Source: Enterobacter sp. Ag1 (GTDB taxonomy: Bacteria; Pseudomonadota; Gammaproteobacteria; Enterobacterales; Enterobacteriaceae). From it: 64,000 nucleotides of DNA. The translations under genes and the position numbers were made by a program. The notes under the pieces were generated by a model. The model was not told the DNA's origin. It did not search any database and saw nothing but the letters and a program-made list of their open reading frames with translations. Shown here piece after piece: positions 9,933 to 17,857 of this stretch; position 1 is the first letter of the stretch; every line of letters starts with the position of its first letter. The stretch spans positions 17,129 to 81,128 of the forward strand of contig AKXM01000009.1 of assembly GCA_000277545.1 (NCBI GenBank). Direction: 5' to 3'.

Positions 9933-10862
9933 ATGAAGAAAAAAAACATGACGCCAACACCTCACGATGCGACGTTCCGACAGTTTCTGACACAGCCGGA
10001 TGTGGCCCGTGATTTCATGGAAATCCATCTGCCCGCAGAGCTGCGCGCAGTCTGCGATCTCAGCACGCTGAAACTGGAATCAGGCTCGTTCGTTGAGGAT
10101 GATCTCCGCCAGTATTTCAGCGACGTTCTCTATAGCCTGAAAACCACAGCCGGCGACGGCTATATTCATGTGCTTGTCGAACACCAGTCAACGCCCGACA
10201 AACATATGGCTTTCCGCCTCATACGCTATGCGGTGGCTGCCATGCAGCGCCACCTGGAGGCAGGGCATAAAAAACTGCCACTGGTGATACCGGTGCTGTT
10301 CTATACGGGTAAACGCAGCCCGTATCCGTACTCCACCCGGTGGCTGGATGAGTTTGACGATCCCGGGCTGGCAGGCAAACTCTACAGCAGCGCTTTCCCG
10401 CTGGTAGACGTTACGGTCATTCCGGATGATGAAATCGCTGGCCATCGCAGCATGGCCGCCCTGACTTTACTGCAAAAGCATATTCACCAGCGAGACCTGG
10501 CAGAACTGGTTGACCGGCTGGCGCCCATCTTGCTGACGGGATACTTGTCTTCATCGCAGGTGATATCGCTGGTACACTATATAGTGCAGGCAGGCGAAAC
10601 ATCCGACGCCGAAGCCTTTGTACGCGAACTGGCACAGCGTGTGCCGCAACACGGAGACGCACTTATGACCATCGCACAACAACTCGAACAAAAGGGTATT
10701 GAGAAAGGTATCCAGCTTGGAAGACAGGAAGGTCGTTCAGAAGGTGAGCGCGAAGCGACTCTGAAAATAGCCCGTACCATGCTGCAGAACGGCATTGACC
10801 GCAATACCGTCATGAAAATGACCGGTCTGACCGAAGACGACCTAGCGCAGATCCGCCACTAA
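9933..10862 (+). CDS. Rpn-family PD-(D/E)XK nuclease (recombination-promoting)
   Basis: A 309-residue member of the Rpn/YhgA-like family once called putative transposases. The start of the family sequence is clear (HDATFRQFLTQPDVARDFMEIHLP) and the nuclease core shows D in DVLYSL and ExQ in LVEHQS. The C terminus is a Gly/Glu-rich coil with KGIEKGIQLGRQEGRSEGE, typical of the family. Rpn proteins are Mg/Ca-dependent DNA endonucleases that raise RecA-independent recombination. ATG at 9933 fits the usual start; a longer frame begins upstream. Its stop overlaps that of the convergent gene at 10859. Confidence 0.85.
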   Translation: MKKKNMTPTPHDATFRQFLTQPDVARDFMEIHLPAELRAVCDLSTLKLESGSFVEDDLRQYFSDVLYSLKTTAGDGYIHVLVEHQSTPDKHMAFRLIRYAVAAMQRHLEAGHKKLPLVIPVLFYTGKRSPYPYSTRWLDEFDDPGLAGKLYSSAFPLVDVTVIPDDEIAGHRSMAALTLLQKHIHQRDLAELVDRLAPILLTGYLSSSQVISLVHYIVQAGETSDAEAFVRELAQRVPQHGDALMTIAQQLEQKGIEKGIQLGRQEGRSEGEREATLKIARTMLQNGIDRNTVMKMTGLTEDDLAQIRH

Positions 10863-11470
10863 TCACCCTTTCCTGGCACTCCCTGTCCGGCCATCAGCGA
10901 ATACTGGTGGGGCAGGGAGGCACCAGACTCAGGCTCTGCCTGCCAGCCACAGCGATTAAACAGCTTCATCACCCCCGCTACGTTCCCAGTCAGACGCGCT
11001 GTCAGCGGATTTATCTGTCGGCCGCTGTCGTCAAAAGCAACATCGAGGTTGGCCCGTGAGAGATAAATGCCGTTCACGCCTGCACTGAACGCCACAGCAT
11101 TCCGGCCGGACCATTCCCGATCGCTCAGCAGACGGTAGTTCCAGTGCATATCTTTGGCTGTTTCCAGCGCATAGGTCAGCCGGAACAGATCGTTCTGTTC
11201 AGTCAACTCGCCGGTGCAGGAACGCCAGAGGTAATTCAGCTTGCTGACCAGCTTCGCGCTGACGCCCAGCTGACGTCCCTGTTTCAGAAGCCACTCGATA
11301 TCGGGGGCAACATCACGCGAAAAACGCCGTTGCTTCAGCGCGGTCGCCAGCCATCGGGTGAGAAAGAGATTTTCCTGAGCCGGTGACAGCACATCGCCGT
11401 TCTGTCTGGCCAGCGCAAGCGCCACCAGGGCGCACCATGCCAGATGGCCTGATTTTTCTGTCAGCGTCAC
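10859..11470 (-). CDS. DUF2913-like plasmid protein
   Basis: A 203-residue soluble protein without signal or membrane segments. The sequence resembles DUF2913 proteins found near the replicon of Klebsiella plasmids; this is recognition by memory and not certain. No catalytic motif is seen. Its ATG overlaps the stop of the 158-residue gene upstream (ATGA), so the two are co-translated. It meets the convergent rpn gene tail to tail. Confidence 0.6.
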   Translation of the reverse strand: MTLTEKSGHLAWCALVALALARQNGDVLSPAQENLFLTRWLATALKQRRFSRDVAPDIEWLLKQGRQLGVSAKLVSKLNYLWRSCTGELTEQNDLFRLTYALETAKDMHWNYRLLSDREWSGRNAVAFSAGVNGIYLSRANLDVAFDDSGRQINPLTARLTGNVAGVMKLFNRCGWQAEPESGASLPHQYSLMAGQGVPGKGD

Positions 11471-11943
11471 TGCTTCTCCCGTGAGTCAATAAACTGATGT
11501 AATTCATCGAGCATAATCAGCACACGTCGGCCAGTCTTGCGGGGAAACATCCTCCGCATCTCACGCGTCAGCTGCTTCTTCTCCCATCCGTAAGGGAAAA
11601 TAATGCTGTATTCCCTCCTGTCAGGGAGGATATCAGGGCCCGCGACGATGCGCGCCACTTCCTTATTCAGGCGTTCTCCTCGCCAGCCATAAGCCGCCAG
11701 TCGCTTACGGATACGTGCAACGGGAAAACGTTTATCGGAGTGACGGGGGAAGAGTAACGTCCCGTCCTCATTTCGTTTGATACCAAACATATCCAGAGAC
11801 TGTTCGATCACCACTTTTCGCGCAGAGAAATGCTCACGCATAGTTTTCATCATATTTTCCATTCCAGACTCCTGAATTAATACCTGCAGCTGTCTGACCA
11901 GCCAGAGAGCAGCGTTATGCTGGCTCACTCCCTGCGTCATCAT
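11467..11943 (-). CDS. Unrecognised 158-residue protein coupled to DUF2913 gene
   Basis: A soluble, basic protein with several RxRKR-like clusters (PVARIRKRLAAYGWRGERLN, GWEKKQLTREMRRMFPRKTGRR), suggesting nucleic-acid contact, but no family is recognised. Its stop overlaps the following start. The ribosome site before ATG 11943 is weak; the start overlaps the tail of the degraded ORF upstream by 29 bases, so it may depend on translation from there. Confidence 0.5.
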   Translation of the reverse strand: MMTQGVSQHNAALWLVRQLQVLIQESGMENMMKTMREHFSARKVVIEQSLDMFGIKRNEDGTLLFPRHSDKRFPVARIRKRLAAYGWRGERLNKEVARIVAGPDILPDRREYSIIFPYGWEKKQLTREMRRMFPRKTGRRVLIMLDELHQFIDSREKQ

Positions 11944-12657
11944 TTATTTCACACTGGAGCTCATGCCAGTATCCGGCAATATTGTTTACCACCTGTGCCG
12001 TCATAACCGCGTCAGTGACGGCGGAATGAACCTCCCCGATCCAGCTCAGGCCAGCCTGACTGACAGAACCGGAAAGCGATATAGTAGAGTCTCCGCTCTG
12101 CCCACGGATATTCAGCAAACAGCATCCGGTCGAGCCGTAATTCCCAGTGACGCATATTTTTTCGCAGGTGCTCTTCAGTCACAGGTTCAGCCAGCTCACG
12201 GCATCTCAGTACAGGAAACTCATCGATGTCCCGGATATCATGATCCATAGATTTCGAGGCCGAAATCCCCCGAATATCTGTGATATCGCATGAAAAATGA
12301 GGGATATTTTCTTTTCTAATCAGTTGCTGAACCTCAGGAACAGCAAGTGAATGGCTTTCGAGCCGGCGCTGGTAGCCCGGTTTGCGGTAGTCGATCGTCC
12401 AGGGACGGGAATGATGACAGAGAAAAAGACATCCAGTCCTGCCAGTAGACCACCGACCGTGTCCAGAACGTGTCGACAGGGGCGATGATCGGACAGGGAA
12501 TTAGCTGCCCGGAAGCAATCGCACCCTCCAGGCGGGCGGGCCGTCCCAGAGAATGGAGAATCTCCTCACGTATCCAGCCAGCTGTTCTGCGCCAGACAGA
12601 AGGCCTGGCTTCTGCCGCCTGATCGACAAATTTACCTCTTCCCGGTTCATCGCTCAT
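11915..12657 (-). pseudogene. Degraded ORF with two frame changes, exonuclease-like C terminus
   Basis: Three overlapping minus-strand frames read as one protein broken twice. The N-terminal part begins at 12657 (MSDEPGRGKF...), the middle is open from about 12440 to 12080 without a start of its own (contains DYRKPGYQRR, DIDEFPVLRC), and the end is in a third frame (12118-11915) with HSAVTDAVMTA. The last motif is HxxxxD, the third exonuclease motif of DEDDh enzymes, so a relic of a 3'-5' exonuclease is possible. The fragmentation is clear from the frames; the identity is weak. Confidence 0.4.
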
Positions 12658-12791
12658 ATGCTTTCCCTGATGGTCATATTAGTCCTGATCACGTCCGGCC
12701 AGCCTTAGCATAGCTAAGGATAATCGCGAAAATATACTACGGCAGAGGCTTAACGTCAGTATTTCTACTGCTGAGCATAAGCTGTGGTCAC

Positions 12792-13022
12792 GAATGCCGC
12801 CAGGCGGCATGGAGGCGCCAGCAGGTGGTAAACAGAATACTGATGGTGAGTGGCGCCGGGACCCGGCGTAGCCGGAAATGCTGCTTCAATATTCGGGTTA
12901 AGAATGCCGAGCAGCGCGCAGGCATTCCGGGAATGCGCCAAAGGCGCATAGAGGCGCCCTCAGAAGTTGACCAGAACATGGTTGTTAATGGCGCCGTAGC
13001 CCGGCGCAGCCGGTTACGCTGT
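12792..13022. repeat. Two imperfect 91-bp direct repeats beyond the origin region
   Basis: Unit 1 (12792-12883) and unit 2 (12931-13022) share GAATGC, a short GC hairpin, GGAGGCGCC/AGAGGCGCC, a CAGAA-TG block, then GGCGCCG...CCGGCG-AGCCGG and a final TACGCTG/AATGCTG. Between them lies GAATGCC (12902-12908) with its inverse GGCATTC (12920-12926). Each unit can fold into several GC hairpins. They lie on the far side of the replication region from repA. The gap 12658-13833 carries no convincing gene. Confidence 0.7.
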
Positions 13023-13394
13023 TGATAGGTTCCACCAATCCATCCCTTCGCCCTGCTAAGCCATAACCCGCTTATAACCATGATGTGGTTTCATTAAGCC
13101 CTTTTAACTCCGGTGAGCGGGCTGTACGGCGCTTGCGACGTACAGGGCGTGATTTCCGGAGCCGTGGCGCCGGCAAGGCCGGTGCCCGGGGGCTGTATTG
13201 AGAACCTGCCGCGATGTTACTGGCAGCCACTCAAATGTTTAGTTACATCATCCAGCATTAAAAGCGATGTTGTTCCGGCCCTTTGGGCCGGGGCGGCCTC
13301 GCTTTTCAGTGGTGGGGATGGGCTGTGATGGTTCAGGTGTGCATGGTTCACGTCTTTGCGTAAATATTTTGGATGTTGTAACTATTTACTTCTG

Positions 13395-13700
13395 ACTGAT
13401 GCCCGCCGCGTAGTGGCGGGAGGTACATTTGCTGTTTTCGAACCGGCGCGGACGTAGTCCGTTGCAAGGGCGGACATTATCCCCGTTTTCCACAGGAAAG
13501 CGGGACTGAATAAGATCCGTTTTTAATTGAATGTTTAAAAAGGGCAAAGGCGCGTAAGCGTTCGTTGGTAAGAAAGAGTCCAGGGCTACCAGAAGATTAA
13601 GAAAAACTTGCGGGTAACACTTCCAGTCATTGCCGGTAAGAAGTCCTCTATATTTGCGGATATTTGTGCATAACTACAGGGACATGACCAGGTTGCATCA
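13395..13700. other. Probable replication origin region (oriR) with DnaA-like boxes
   Basis: In IncFII plasmids replication starts just downstream of repA, which here is to the left of 13834. This segment holds TTTTCCACA at 13486-13494 and TTATGCACA on the minus strand at 13665-13673, both fitting TTWTNCACA, and AT-rich DNA around 13500-13560. A hairpin CCCGCC...GGCGGG lies at 13402-13420. Position and boxes support an origin; exact limits cannot be drawn. Confidence 0.55.
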
Positions 13701-13785
13701 TCAAGGGGTTTTTCGCCGGTAATGCGTGTCGTAACGGCAGGCTTTATTGATGGTTTTTTAGCCTGTTTTTAAACGTGGGGAAGCA

Positions 13786-13805
13786 CAAAAACCGCCAGCG
13801 GCGGT
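13786..13805 (-). terminator. Terminator of the repA transcript
   Basis: Read on the minus strand, ACCGCC-GCT-GGCGGT is followed directly by TTTTTG. It lies 29 bp after the repA stop, a standard Rho-independent terminator. Confidence 0.75.
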
Positions 13806-13833
13806 AGAGGAAAAACGTGGAGTGAGCGTTAAG

Positions 13834-14787
13834 TTAGCCTGGTGGCTCAGCGTCAAAATTGAGCTTGATCTGACGCAGATAATGGTAGACCAGCAACTCG
13901 AAATCATCCGGAGTCATACCTGAGACTTCCGGCCGCGTGTTGATCAGCCAGGCGGCAATCTGGAACTGCCGGTCATCGAGCCGGGTAGAACGCGCAATTC
14001 TGGAAAGACGCTTCTGTTCTATCGCTCGTTCGCGGCGAACCTTCAGGGCCTGCGCCACTTTCTCGTCAAAGAAGCGCTGTCGGGCCGCTTTTACGGACAT
14101 CACTTCGCCAGGAGCAAGAATCCCCTCAGCCATCGCGCGCAGACGTTCTTCACGCTCTTTGAACAGCAGATCGAGATTGACCTGGAGGAGTTTGAAAAAC
14201 TGCTCTGTTAACGTGACATGACGCGGGAGGTATGTTTTTGTGTACGGGTCCAGGCGACGCATATACGGCTCGATAAGGCCGTAATTTTCTAACAGATCGA
14301 GTGCGCGGCAAATGCGGGAAGGCGTGACCTCTTCACCAGGTATTACCTCACCCCGGGAATCTTTTGGACTTAATGCCTTGCATATCTGTGAACTGTTGAG
14401 GGCGACGTTAAACGTGGCAATGTCGCAACCGCTGACCAGCAGAACGGCCAGTGCATCGAGGAGATGCTGGCGTTCCTGTCGGAAATCGCGCTCACGGCCA
14501 GCATTTGTGCGCATATGCACGAAATACGGATGCCGCGAGAAACGGCGTTTCTGGGCACGATGATACCCGTCCCGAAGTACTTTCGGAAGCTCGCTAAAGT
14601 TCGCAGGTCGAAGATATTTAGGATCAGCACACTTACACGCCGTCGAGTGTGTTCCGCGACGACGGCGAGTACGCTTCGGAGAAACAACAGCAGAATCGCG
14701 TGCTTCACGCAGATTCGCTAAGTCGTATTCCGACCAGTCGAAATAGGTAGAATCGGAAAATGTTCCGCTATTCAAACCCGCCCGCAC
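13834..14787 (-). CDS. repA: RepA, IncFII-type replication initiator
   Basis: A 317-residue basic protein rich in Arg. It is called RepA by context: it follows the CopB-like gene, a CopA/CopT-type antisense region and a tap leader, as in R1/R100. Its sequence is not close to the classic 285-residue R1 RepA, consistent with a divergent (Klebsiella-type) IncFII replicon. The start is taken as GTG at 14787, also GTG in R1; it overlaps the tap frame by 20 bases, so RepA translation should depend on tap translation. RepA binds oriR in cis and recruits the host replisome. Confidence 0.85.
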   Translation of the reverse strand: MRAGLNSGTFSDSTYFDWSEYDLANLREARDSAVVSPKRTRRRRGTHSTACKCADPKYLRPANFSELPKVLRDGYHRAQKRRFSRHPYFVHMRTNAGRERDFRQERQHLLDALAVLLVSGCDIATFNVALNSSQICKALSPKDSRGEVIPGEEVTPSRICRALDLLENYGLIEPYMRRLDPYTKTYLPRHVTLTEQFFKLLQVNLDLLFKEREERLRAMAEGILAPGEVMSVKAARQRFFDEKVAQALKVRRERAIEQKRLSRIARSTRLDDRQFQIAAWLINTRPEVSGMTPDDFELLVYHYLRQIKLNFDAEPPG

Positions 14788-14845
14788 TTATGTTGCACGG
14801 AAGGAGCAAATGGCGCAGAAACAGGTGTTGAACTTTTCTGAGCAT
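14768..14845 (-). CDS. tap: Tap, leader peptide coupling repA translation
   Basis: A 25-codon frame starts at ATG 14845 (MLRKVQHLFLRHLLLP...) and ends TAG at 14768-14770, inside repA in another frame. Length, position and sequence resemble the R1 Tap peptide (MPGKVQDFFLCSLLLRIV). In R1, CopA RNA blocks tap translation and thereby repA. The overlap with the repA GTG is longer than in R1. Confidence 0.8.
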   Translation of the reverse strand: MLRKVQHLFLRHLLLPCNISAGGFE

Positions 14846-14890
14846 AAAACTATACTCCCTGCATAGAGCAACAGCTTCTATACAGTTTAA

Positions 14891-14953
14891 GTAGGCCCCG
14901 TTAATCTTACCGTCCCGCCAAGAATGGATGAGATTATCGGGGTTTTTGCTTTT
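14891..14953 (+). ncRNA. copA: CopA antisense RNA controlling repA (incompatibility determinant)
   Basis: On the plus strand, opposite the repA leader, a TATACA -10-like box (14879-14884) precedes GGCCCCGTTAATCT, a loop region with CCGCCAAG, and the complementary AGATTATCGGGG followed by TTTTTGCTTTT. The 12-bp stem has a single T-T mismatch, and the sequence is close to CopA of R1. CopA binds CopT in the repA mRNA and stops tap/repA translation. Start and end are estimated from the box and the U tract. Confidence 0.85.
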
Positions 14954-15075
14954 CTGGTCCCAGGTTGATACCTATCAGAACCAGTTCCCTGCCACCTTAC
15001 GGCGTGGCCAGCCATCAAAATTCTTTATACGAACAGGAATTTAGCATTCAAAGACAGTTCGATCAAGGAATGTGA

Positions 15076-15318
15076 CTACTCACCTAACAATTCTCGTTTT
15101 ATGAGCAGCTCTATCGCTTCTGCCTGAGTTAACCCATTCTCCTGACAAAATGCGTCCAGTTTATCTTTGTGAGAATTCTGGATGAACACATTTACAGGTT
15201 TATGAGTCTCCCTTTTACGGGATACCGAACGCATTTTCCTCTCACTTACACTAAGAGGCGTACCCTTTCGGTAAGCTCGTTTCGATGAGGAAGTTACTGC
15301 ATTATCGATCTGCGACAT
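15076..15318 (-). CDS. repA2: RepA2/CopB-like transcriptional repressor of repA
   Basis: An 80-residue basic protein beginning MSQIDNAVTSSSKRAYRKG, very like CopB/RepA2 of R1/R100 (MSQTENAVTSSSGAKRAYRKG), with a C-terminal LTQAEAIELLI helix. CopB represses the repA promoter, raising copy number only when scarce. ATG at 15318 is chosen because GAGGAGG lies five bases upstream; the frame opens 21 bases earlier. Confidence 0.88.
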   Translation of the reverse strand: MSQIDNAVTSSSKRAYRKGTPLSVSERKMRSVSRKRETHKPVNVFIQNSHKDKLDAFCQENGLTQAEAIELLIKRELLGE

Positions 15319-15449
15319 CTCTGCCTCCTCAAGGATCAAACTTGGATCGTTTGCAGAGAATACTACAGATTCCTGAAATCAGCGACTTACTTTATGAACG
15401 TAACCTGTGTTGGCGCACGGTTTACGTTTCAGGATCGTTTCCTAGGATG

Positions 15450-16013
15450 TCAGTACGTCTGTTTCCAGTCCGTTCCCTGCGCCCAGCGGGATGTCCAGTG
15501 GTTCAGGTAGCTGCGGGCTAAGACTGGGTCATCCCAGACGACAAGCACGTTCTCCGAATTCGAGCGGTCTGCAGCCCGGCTGAAGTTAAATGAGCCGACC
15601 TGGGTGTTGCGACCATCAGCGACGATCACTTTGTCGTGGAGAATTTTGTAAGCACTGACTGTACGAACCGGGATGCCGGCACCAACCAGAAGGTTCATGG
15701 CTGCTTTACTGGCTTTGTTGTTGTTCCCGGCATTAGCTTTCCAGTCCAGAACCACGCCCACATCGATCCCCCGGTGTTTTGCCCTGACAAGCGCCCCGAC
15801 CACCTCCGGGGAGGTGAAGGAGTAGCCCATCAGACGGATTTCCTGTTGCGCGGTCTCAATTGTCTTAATAACAAGCTGGAGAGCTGTACCTTCCGGAGAA
15901 AATCCTGCCTCAACGGTGGCAGCGTAAGTATTCGGTACTGGCGCGCACAGAACCAGACCGAGCAGGCCGGGCAGAAGCCATCGGCACATATGTTTTTTAG
16001 GCATTGTTTGCAT
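15450..16013 (-). CDS. Secreted phospholipase D-family endonuclease (Nuc-like)
   Basis: A 187-residue protein with an N-terminal signal peptide (cut near TYA/AT) and one HKD motif: HDKVIVADGRNTQVGSFNF (HxKx4D...GSxNF). One HKD per chain, with dimers forming the active site, is the pattern of the pKM101 nuclease Nuc. It would hydrolyse DNA in the periplasm. ATG at 16013 has AAGGA eight bases upstream. It is a regular neighbour of IncFII replicons in Klebsiella plasmids. Confidence 0.85.
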   Translation of the reverse strand: MQTMPKKHMCRWLLPGLLGLVLCAPVPNTYAATVEAGFSPEGTALQLVIKTIETAQQEIRLMGYSFTSPEVVGALVRAKHRGIDVGVVLDWKANAGNNNKASKAAMNLLVGAGIPVRTVSAYKILHDKVIVADGRNTQVGSFNFSRAADRSNSENVLVVWDDPVLARSYLNHWTSRWAQGTDWKQTY

Positions 16014-16161
16014 GGTATTTCCTTCGCTGGATGTATTCAGAAACGCCGGAATCGGGGGAAACTCGTTTTTCCCCGATTGCCGGGGTTGGACAACGACGCC
16101 CTGCGGAGGCGTCAGGCCGTTTAGTTGAACAAACCAGGATCAGACAGAAGTGTTTTCGCTC

Positions 16162-16503
16162 TCAAGCTTTGTCCCCCTCGATCCATTGCGGGTAATCCTT
16201 GGCAATATCACAACGCAGCTTTTTATTGCCAACGCTGATGATGTAGCCCGGGGAATACTTCTTTTCACCATCGCTACAGCGTTTATCTTCCTTCAGGCTA
16301 TTTGTCTTTATCACCTCCGCCAGAATCTGTCGCAGAAGCACGTTAGTCGTGACCTGCTCAGGCACCGCGGTAGGCTCTGCCATAATCTGTTCAGGTAGTT
16401 CTGAATGGATAAGTACAGGCCCTTTTGACGAAGCAAACGTCGGCCCGCTTAATAACAGGCAACCAGAGATAACCGCTGATAAAGCGATTTGCTTATTTTT
16501 CAT
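16162..16503 (-). CDS. Exported DUF1496-like small protein
   Basis: A 113-residue protein with a signal peptide (MKNKQIALSAVISGCLLLSG, cut near TFA/SS). The C-terminal part shows Cys-x(7)-YSPGYII-x(5)-LRC, which resembles the DUF1496 pattern with two conserved cysteines. Start ATG 16503 has AAGGAATT upstream. It lies between traX and the nuclease gene, where F carries finO. The family call is moderate; no function is known. Confidence 0.55.
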   Translation of the reverse strand: MKNKQIALSAVISGCLLLSGPTFASSKGPVLIHSELPEQIMAEPTAVPEQVTTNVLLRQILAEVIKTNSLKEDKRCSDGEKKYSPGYIISVGNKKLRCDIAKDYPQWIEGDKA

Positions 16504-16544
16504 GTGAATTCCTTTTGTTTGATTAAAGCAACAGTAAAGACAGG

Positions 16545-17276
16545 TCAGAGAACACTGACCAGAAAACCAATACACAGCAGATGGAGGGCATACGCTGGTG
16601 CAAACCACCGTCCGGCCTGCAGGCGTCGTCCGGGAGCCGGTACCAGCCCGTGCACGCAAAACAGTACAGTCAACGTCAGCAGTACACCGGAAAGCGTCAT
16701 CACATCACCATGTCGGGCATTAAGCAGTCCGACCAGCAACAGCCAGACAGCAAACAGGGCTGGCCGCAGTGAGTCCCGGACTTGCCAGATAAGAAGCGCG
16801 CCGGCGAGCATCAGCAGACCCGGTATACCGTAACTGGCAGAGCTAAGCGGCAGATACCCCACCAGGGCCGTGAACGCTGCAACGCCATTAAGCACGGTCG
16901 TCGCCTGCAGGAAGCGGGTCACCTGCATGACAACAGCGAAAGCGAACAGGATATTCAGTTGCCACCACATGAGTCCGGCTTCCCTGAAGGCCAGCCAGTA
17001 ACCCGGCTGGGCCAGGAGTGCCATCAGCCACAGGCGGTTGAGGCTGTGCTGACGCAGGGTTTTGCCTGCCATGTTGCAGCCACTGACCAGCGCAAACAGG
17101 GGGAATGCACAACGCCCGGCCATGTTCAGTAAGGGCATATCCAGCTGGAAGGCAGTGGCGATGTGGTCCCCCACCATTGCCATAAACGCGGCCATCCGGA
17201 TGACATCGCGCTGCAGCGTGGAGAAATTCAGAGCCAGCCTGAAAGGATGCAGGGCAACAGATTTCCCCGGACTCAT
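16545..17276 (-). CDS. traX: TraX, pilin N-acetylase
   Basis: A 243-residue integral membrane protein with about eight hydrophobic segments, matching F TraX (248 residues) in length, fold and position after traI. TraX acetylates the N terminus of the pilin TraA. The motif DVIRMAAFMAMVGDHI near residue 25 is typical. ATG 17276 overlaps the stop of the DUF2726 gene (ATGA). In F the next gene is finO; none is found here. Confidence 0.92.
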   Translation of the reverse strand: MSPGKSVALHPFRLALNFSTLQRDVIRMAAFMAMVGDHIATAFQLDMPLLNMAGRCAFPLFALVSGCNMAGKTLRQHSLNRLWLMALLAQPGYWLAFREAGLMWWQLNILFAFAVVMQVTRFLQATTVLNGVAAFTALVGYLPLSSASYGIPGLLMLAGALLIWQVRDSLRPALFAVWLLLVGLLNARHGDVMTLSGVLLTLTVLFCVHGLVPAPGRRLQAGRWFAPAYALHLLCIGFLVSVL

Positions 17277-17845
17277 GCCGCAGTCTCCGGTCGTTGTGCA
17301 CAAAGGTGTGCCCTGACGCGCTCAGCCAGTAGCTGCTCATCATCGCCACGCAGCAGCGGGATACCCGCCTGTTTCAGCACCTCTTCCAGCAGCAGGTCAC
17401 GTCGCTGACGTTTCGGCGCCTGATGGGAACGGTCGTCCAGCTCCACTGCCACAATGATTCTTCCGGTGCGGTCCGTGATAACCACATCGCAGTGCCACTG
17501 CGATACCAGGCGGAACAGTTGCCACCATTCACGGCTCCCGGACTTACGATCGGGCGCCACTCTGACGATATCGGCCACACGAACCTGCGGACACAGCCGC
17601 CACTGGCGGGTATCGGTCACCCTGTCGAGCCGGCGCAGAAAACGCTGCTCCCGCTCCGTCATCAACTGACCGGCACTGACGAACGACGGTCGGCGGCACA
17701 GCAACAGTTCAGTTCTGCCCGGCCGAATCCCTTTTTCACGCAGCATCTGCAAAAGCGGATGCCGGGCCGAACCGGCCTGCCTGAGCAATACCACAAATCC
17801 GGCGAGCAGAACGGCAATGATGAATATTCCGGTAAACATACACAT
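17273..17845 (-). CDS. DUF2726 protein with N-terminal membrane anchor
   Basis: A 190-residue protein with one N-terminal helix (about residues 4-21) and a DUF2726 domain (about 60-180) ending in VAVELDDRSHQAPKRQRRDLLLEEVLKQAGIPLLR. The D/E...ELDD...K/R layout recalls restriction-endonuclease-like folds, so a nuclease-related role is possible. It sits between traI and traX and overlaps the traX start, so it is part of the transfer operon; F lacks it at this place. Confidence 0.75.
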   Translation of the reverse strand: MCMFTGIFIIAVLLAGFVVLLRQAGSARHPLLQMLREKGIRPGRTELLLCRRPSFVSAGQLMTEREQRFLRRLDRVTDTRQWRLCPQVRVADIVRVAPDRKSGSREWWQLFRLVSQWHCDVVITDRTGRIIVAVELDDRSHQAPKRQRRDLLLEEVLKQAGIPLLRGDDEQLLAERVRAHLCAQRPETAA

Positions 17846-17857
17846 ATCCTCCCTGAA

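Noticed and set aside
9933..10862. Mobile element (the family is often labelled transposase)
   Set aside because: No terminal inverted repeats or target duplication at its borders; Rpn proteins are nucleases and not true transposases.
12658..13833. Coding frames of 60-100 codons in the replication region
   Set aside because: All overlap GC-rich repeats and origin-like DNA, with no ribosome sites or known motifs.
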